A stretch of 44,059 nt of DNA from Caballeronia mineralivorans PML1(12) (GTDB lineage: Bacteria; Pseudomonadota; Gammaproteobacteria; Burkholderiales; Burkholderiaceae), in the NCBI RefSeq assembly GCF_001028175.1, contig NZ_AEJF01000184.1, positions 1 through 44,059 of the forward strand, read 5' to 3'. The notes under the pieces are model-generated. The model did no database searches. It saw nothing but the letters and a program-made list of their open reading frames with translations, and was not told the DNA's origin. Shown in pieces: positions 41,342-44,059 of the stretch (positions are counted from its first letter, which is position 1; every line of letters begins with the position of its first letter). Made by a program: the position numbers and the translations under genes.

Positions 41342-42097
41342 ATGTCGCTCAAAAAAACGCCCTTTTTCGAATTGCGCAGCGGATCTGTCGACACGCTTCT
41401 GTTTGTCGTCAAGACTACCGACCTCGACGCGCTGCGCACAGAACTCACGCGGCGCTTCGAAGCGACTCCCGAGTTTTTCGCGAACGATACGGTCGCCATC
41501 GACGTGCGCCGTCTGAGCGCCGACGAGCGCATATCGATCAGCGAGCTCGCGGCGTTGCTCGACAGCGTGCGTATGCGCCCGATCGGCGTGGTTGCATCGG
41601 GGGATCAGGCATGGGCGTCCGAAGGCGCGCTGCCGTTGCTCGAAGCACGCGACCGGCGCGGTGCGCCGAAGCCGTCGGTGGATGCGGGCATTGAGAATAC
41701 CGAGGCGGCGGCGGTGATCGAAGCGGCCGTGGCGCAAACGCCTGCGCCCAGCGCGCCCGTGCCGAAGACGACCATCATCGACCGGCCGTTGCGTTCGGGC
41801 CAGCAGGTCTATGCGAAGGGCGATCTCGTTGTGCTGGGACTGGTGAGCTATGGCGCGGAAGTGATCGCGGAAGGCAACATTCATATCTATGCGCCGTTGC
41901 GCGGCCGCGCGCTCGCGGGTGTGCACGGCAATCTCGATGCGCGCATCTTCTGCACGTGTCTGGAGCCGGAACTGATCTCTATCGCCGGCATCTACAGGAC
42001 GATGGAAACACCGCTTGGCCCTGATGTGCTGGGCAAGTCGGTGCAGATCTGGCTCGACGAAGAAAAACTGATGATCGAACCGCTGCGACTGACCTGA
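41342..42097 (+). CDS. minC: Septum site-determining protein MinC
   Basis: MinC inhibits FtsZ assembly away from mid-cell. The 251 residues begin MSLKKTPFFELRSGSVDTLL. There is an N-terminal FtsZ-binding domain to about residue 105, an Ala/Pro-rich linker, and a C-terminal beta-helix with GDLVVLGLVSYGAEVIAEGN, IHIYAPLRGRALAGVHG and ARIFCTCLEPELISIAGIYR. I use the ATG at 41342; an upstream TTG at 41330 is unlikely. First gene of minCDE. Confidence 0.95.
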   Translation: MSLKKTPFFELRSGSVDTLLFVVKTTDLDALRTELTRRFEATPEFFANDTVAIDVRRLSADERISISELAALLDSVRMRPIGVVASGDQAWASEGALPLLEARDRRGAPKPSVDAGIENTEAAAVIEAAVAQTPAPSAPVPKTTIIDRPLRSGQQVYAKGDLVVLGLVSYGAEVIAEGNIHIYAPLRGRALAGVHGNLDARIFCTCLEPELISIAGIYRTMETPLGPDVLGKSVQIWLDEEKLMIEPLRLT

Positions 42098-42184
42098 GAG
42101 GCATCAGCCGGGTGCGCCTGATGGGGACGGCGCGCTCTCGGACAGAAGGCCAGCGGACTTAATTGACGAACACAAGGTACAGGA

Positions 42185-43000
42185 ATGGCAAAAATCATTG
42201 TGGTGACTTCGGGCAAGGGCGGCGTCGGCAAGACGACCACCAGCGCGAGCTTCGCATCGGCCCTCGCGTTGCGCGGGCATAAAACGGCCGTGATCGACTT
42301 CGATGTCGGCCTGCGCAATCTCGATCTCATCATGGGCTGCGAACGCCGCGTGGTGTACGACCTCATCAACGTGATCCAGGGCGAAGCGAACCTCCACCAG
42401 GCGCTGATCAAGGACAAGAAGTGCGAGAACCTGTTCATCCTGCCGGCCTCGCAGACGCGCGATAAAGACGCGCTCACGATGGACGGCGTCGAGAAGGTCA
42501 TCAACGACCTGATCGCGATGGACTTCGAATACATCGTCTGCGATTCGCCGGCAGGGATCGAGTCGGGCGCGTTGCTGGCCATGCATTTCGCCGACGAAGC
42601 GCTGATCGTGACAAATCCGGAAGTGTCGTCCGTACGCGATTCGGACCGCATTCTCGGGATTCTCTCGTCGAAGACCAAGCGCGCCATTGAAGGCAAAGAG
42701 CCGATCAAGGAACATCTGCTGATCACGCGCTATAACCCGAAGCGTGTGAGCGAAGGCGAGATGCTCTCGCTCACCGACATTCAAGAGATCCTGCGGATCG
42801 AACTGATTGGCGTGATTCCTGAGTCGGAAGCCGTGCTGCATGCGTCCAATCAGGGTCTGCCGGCCGTGCACCTCGATGGCACTGACGTGGCTGAAGCCTA
42901 CAAGGACATCGTTTCGCGCTTTCTTGGCGAAGAAAAGTCCCTGCGCTTCATCGACTATCAGAAGCCAGGTCTGTTGCAACGCATCTTCGGCAACAAGTAA
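42185..43000 (+). CDS. minD: Septum site-determining ATPase MinD
   Basis: MinD is a membrane-binding ATPase that recruits MinC and oscillates with MinE. The 271 residues contain the deviant Walker A GKGGVGKTT with K11 and K16, the switch regions DFDVGLRNLD and YIVCDSPAGIESGA, and the C-terminal amphipathic membrane helix (LLQRIFGNK). The start is preceded by AAGGTACAGGA. It lies 87 bases after minC and nine before minE. Confidence 0.97.
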   Translation: MAKIIVVTSGKGGVGKTTTSASFASALALRGHKTAVIDFDVGLRNLDLIMGCERRVVYDLINVIQGEANLHQALIKDKKCENLFILPASQTRDKDALTMDGVEKVINDLIAMDFEYIVCDSPAGIESGALLAMHFADEALIVTNPEVSSVRDSDRILGILSSKTKRAIEGKEPIKEHLLITRYNPKRVSEGEMLSLTDIQEILRIELIGVIPESEAVLHASNQGLPAVHLDGTDVAEAYKDIVSRFLGEEKSLRFIDYQKPGLLQRIFGNK

Positions 43001-43009
43001 GGGGACGCA

Positions 43010-43264
43010 ATGTCGATTCTTTCGTTTTTGCTGGGCGAGAAAAAGAAGTCCGCTTCGGTCGCGAAGGAACGCTTGCAGTTGATCATCGCGCACGAGCGAG
43101 CGGGCGGTCATGCGCCCGCCGATTATCTGCCGGCGTTGCAACGAGAACTCGTTGCCGTGATTTCCAAGTACGTGAAGATTTCAAGCGACGATATCCGGGT
43201 GAGCCTGGAGCGTCAGGACGATCTCGAAGTACTCGAAGTGAAGATCGAGATTCCATCAGTTTGA
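43010..43264 (+). CDS. minE: Cell division topological specificity factor MinE
   Basis: MinE stimulates MinD ATPase and drives pole-to-pole oscillation. The 84 residues begin MSILSFLLGEKKKSASVAKE (membrane-targeting and anti-MinCD helix), then RLQLIIAHERAG, and end in the beta domain with VSLERQDDLEVLEVKIEIPS. Length is typical. Last gene of the min operon, followed by a hairpin terminator. Confidence 0.97.
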   Translation: MSILSFLLGEKKKSASVAKERLQLIIAHERAGGHAPADYLPALQRELVAVISKYVKISSDDIRVSLERQDDLEVLEVKIEIPSV

Positions 43265-43323
43265 GGTGGGGTGGGGTTGCGTTTGAATCAGCGCTGAATA
43301 TTCGCTGTCTGCGTGCAGCACCT

Positions 43324-43356
43324 GAAAGCCGGAATCGTTGTTCGATTCCGGCTTTC
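43324..43356 (+). terminator. Terminator-like hairpin after minE
   Basis: A perfect 14-bp stem (GAAAGCCGGAATCG with its complement) closes the loop TTGTT, 60 bases after minE. The downstream sequence is only moderately T-rich (GTCCTTTCC), so termination is likely but not certain. Confidence 0.7.
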
Positions 43357-43540
43357 GTCCTTTCCGGTTATTGATTGCGCGATGCCGGAAAGCATGCACC
43401 TTCAAATCGCATGGGCAAATTACATCAATATTCCGTTGCAGATTCGCCAACGCCGTTACACCGGCGCTGTCGGCTAAAGCGTGGCCTCGCGCATTGAGTG
43501 TGTATCGCCGATACGAGGCGAACAACTCAAGAGGCCGACC

Positions 43541-43846
43541 ATGAAAATTCGACTGTTAATCGCCCAAGCGGCCATTGTTGTGGCCGGCGTTGCCGCTGTC
43601 GCAGGAAGTGCGTCGGCTGAGGTCATCATCGTGGCGCCGAACGCGCCGCCGCCCGTGCGCGTGGAATCCGTGCCGCCCGCGCGCGTCGGTTATGTGTGGG
43701 ATCACGGCCACTGGCGCTGGGAACACGGCCAATACGTGTGGAATCCGGGGCACTGGGAAGTCGAGCGCGTGGGGTATCACTGGGTTCCGGGACACTGGAT
43801 TGCACGCGGCGGTGCATGGCGCTGGATGCCCGGACACTGGGCCTGA
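43541..43846 (+). CDS. Secreted YXWGXW-repeat protein
   Basis: The 101-residue precursor starts MKIRLLIAQAAIVVAGVAAV with cleavage near ASA-EVI. The mature part has four aromatic repeats built on Y/W-x-W-x-x-GHW (YVWDHGHW, YVWNPGHW, YHWVPGHW, WRWMPGHW). This is the YXWGXW repeat found in many proteobacterial periplasmic or surface proteins. Function is unknown. A tiny lipoprotein gene follows 77 bases later and may be co-expressed. Confidence 0.85.
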   Translation: MKIRLLIAQAAIVVAGVAAVAGSASAEVIIVAPNAPPPVRVESVPPARVGYVWDHGHWRWEHGQYVWNPGHWEVERVGYHWVPGHWIARGGAWRWMPGHWA

Positions 43847-43923
43847 GCTGCGATACGTCGCTAGCTTCACGGGCGGCCCGATGAGCGCCGCCCGAATCCG
43901 ATGAACCCGTTGCGGAGTTCCAC

Positions 43924-44037
43924 ATGAAAACCAAACTGTTGATTATCGGCTTGCTCGTAAGCGTGCTCGCTGGCTGCATTGTCGTGCCGGCGCATCCGTA
44001 TGCTTATCGGCCGGCGCCGCGCGTCTACGTTTATTAA
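43924..44037 (+). CDS. Very short lipoprotein (37 residues)
   Basis: A small frame reads MKTKLLIIGLLVSVLAGCIV, then VPAHPYAYRPAPRVYVY and a stop. LLVSVLAGC is a clear lipobox, so the mature chain is only about 20 residues, rich in Pro and Tyr. The start lacks an obvious ribosome site (GGAG occurs about 10 bases upstream in GCGGAGTTCCAC). Such small Tyr/Pro lipoproteins are common next to YXWGXW genes as I recall. The role is unknown. Confidence 0.65.
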   Translation: MKTKLLIIGLLVSVLAGCIVVPAHPYAYRPAPRVYVY

Positions 44038-44059
44038 GCTGCTATTTGGTCACTGGCGC

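Noticed and set aside
1..44059. CRISPR arrays and rRNA genes
   Set aside because: No regularly spaced direct repeats with unique spacers and no rRNA-like segments were seen anywhere in the window.

Overview
The window is a piece of a high-GC chromosome from the Burkholderiales, most like Paraburkholderia, Caballeronia or Burkholderia. I infer this from recognisable protein families and gene order: ppc facing hemC, a fused hemD-hemX followed by hemY, trxB facing ftsK-lolA, rarA-serS-tRNA-Ser, and minCDE. I ran no database search, so family names rest on motifs and remembered sequences.

Positions 1-20331 are conserved core. In order they hold the start of an XRE-type regulator (minus strand, cut by the window edge), ppc, the haem operon hemC-hemDX-hemY, a rhodanese and a Pcm-like methyltransferase, a coupled smr-TRIC channel pair, trxB, ftsK, lolA, an NCS1/CytX-type permease, rarA, serS and a tRNA-Ser(CGA) with its own promoter and terminator.

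Positions 20332 to about 39060 are accessory DNA, with lower GC in several stretches. The block begins with an IS66-family remnant that appears to carry a passenger gene. It continues with a dense array of small minus-strand genes that look like immunity proteins and their wreckage. These are two complete GAD-like/DUF1851 (Tdi1-type) genes, two complete TPR-type genes and one 5'-truncated copy, two truncated YqcF-like (suppressor-of-fused type) copies, a frameshifted SMI1/KNR4 (SUKH) gene, and two unfamiliar genes. The array lies downstream of a type VI secretion (T6SS) effector operon on the same strand: vgrG, a DUF2169 adaptor, and a PAAR-like (DUF4150) protein with a C-terminal HNH/Endo VII-type nuclease domain. 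The two TPR genes overlap the end of the effector operon. Divergent from vgrG on the plus strand are a protein of unknown family with a C-terminal hydrophobic hairpin, a six-helix membrane protein, and a full-length tssF with no other structural T6SS gene near it. I propose the first two as an undescribed membrane-targeting effector and its immunity protein. The block ends with a vapBC toxin-antitoxin pair, two paralogous small genes of unknown function divergent from an XRE regulator, about 1 kb of AT-rich DNA without a convincing gene, and a small outer-membrane beta-barrel protein.

Positions 39060-44059 return to core: a lipoprotein, map, a GNAT acetyltransferase, the minCDE operon, a YXWGXW-repeat secreted protein and a very short lipoprotein.

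The VgrG spike, its adaptor and the PAAR-tipped nuclease make one deliverable set, and the divergent effector, immunity protein and tssF look like a second cargo module of the same secretion system. The array of old immunity genes probably records past exchanges of toxin tips.
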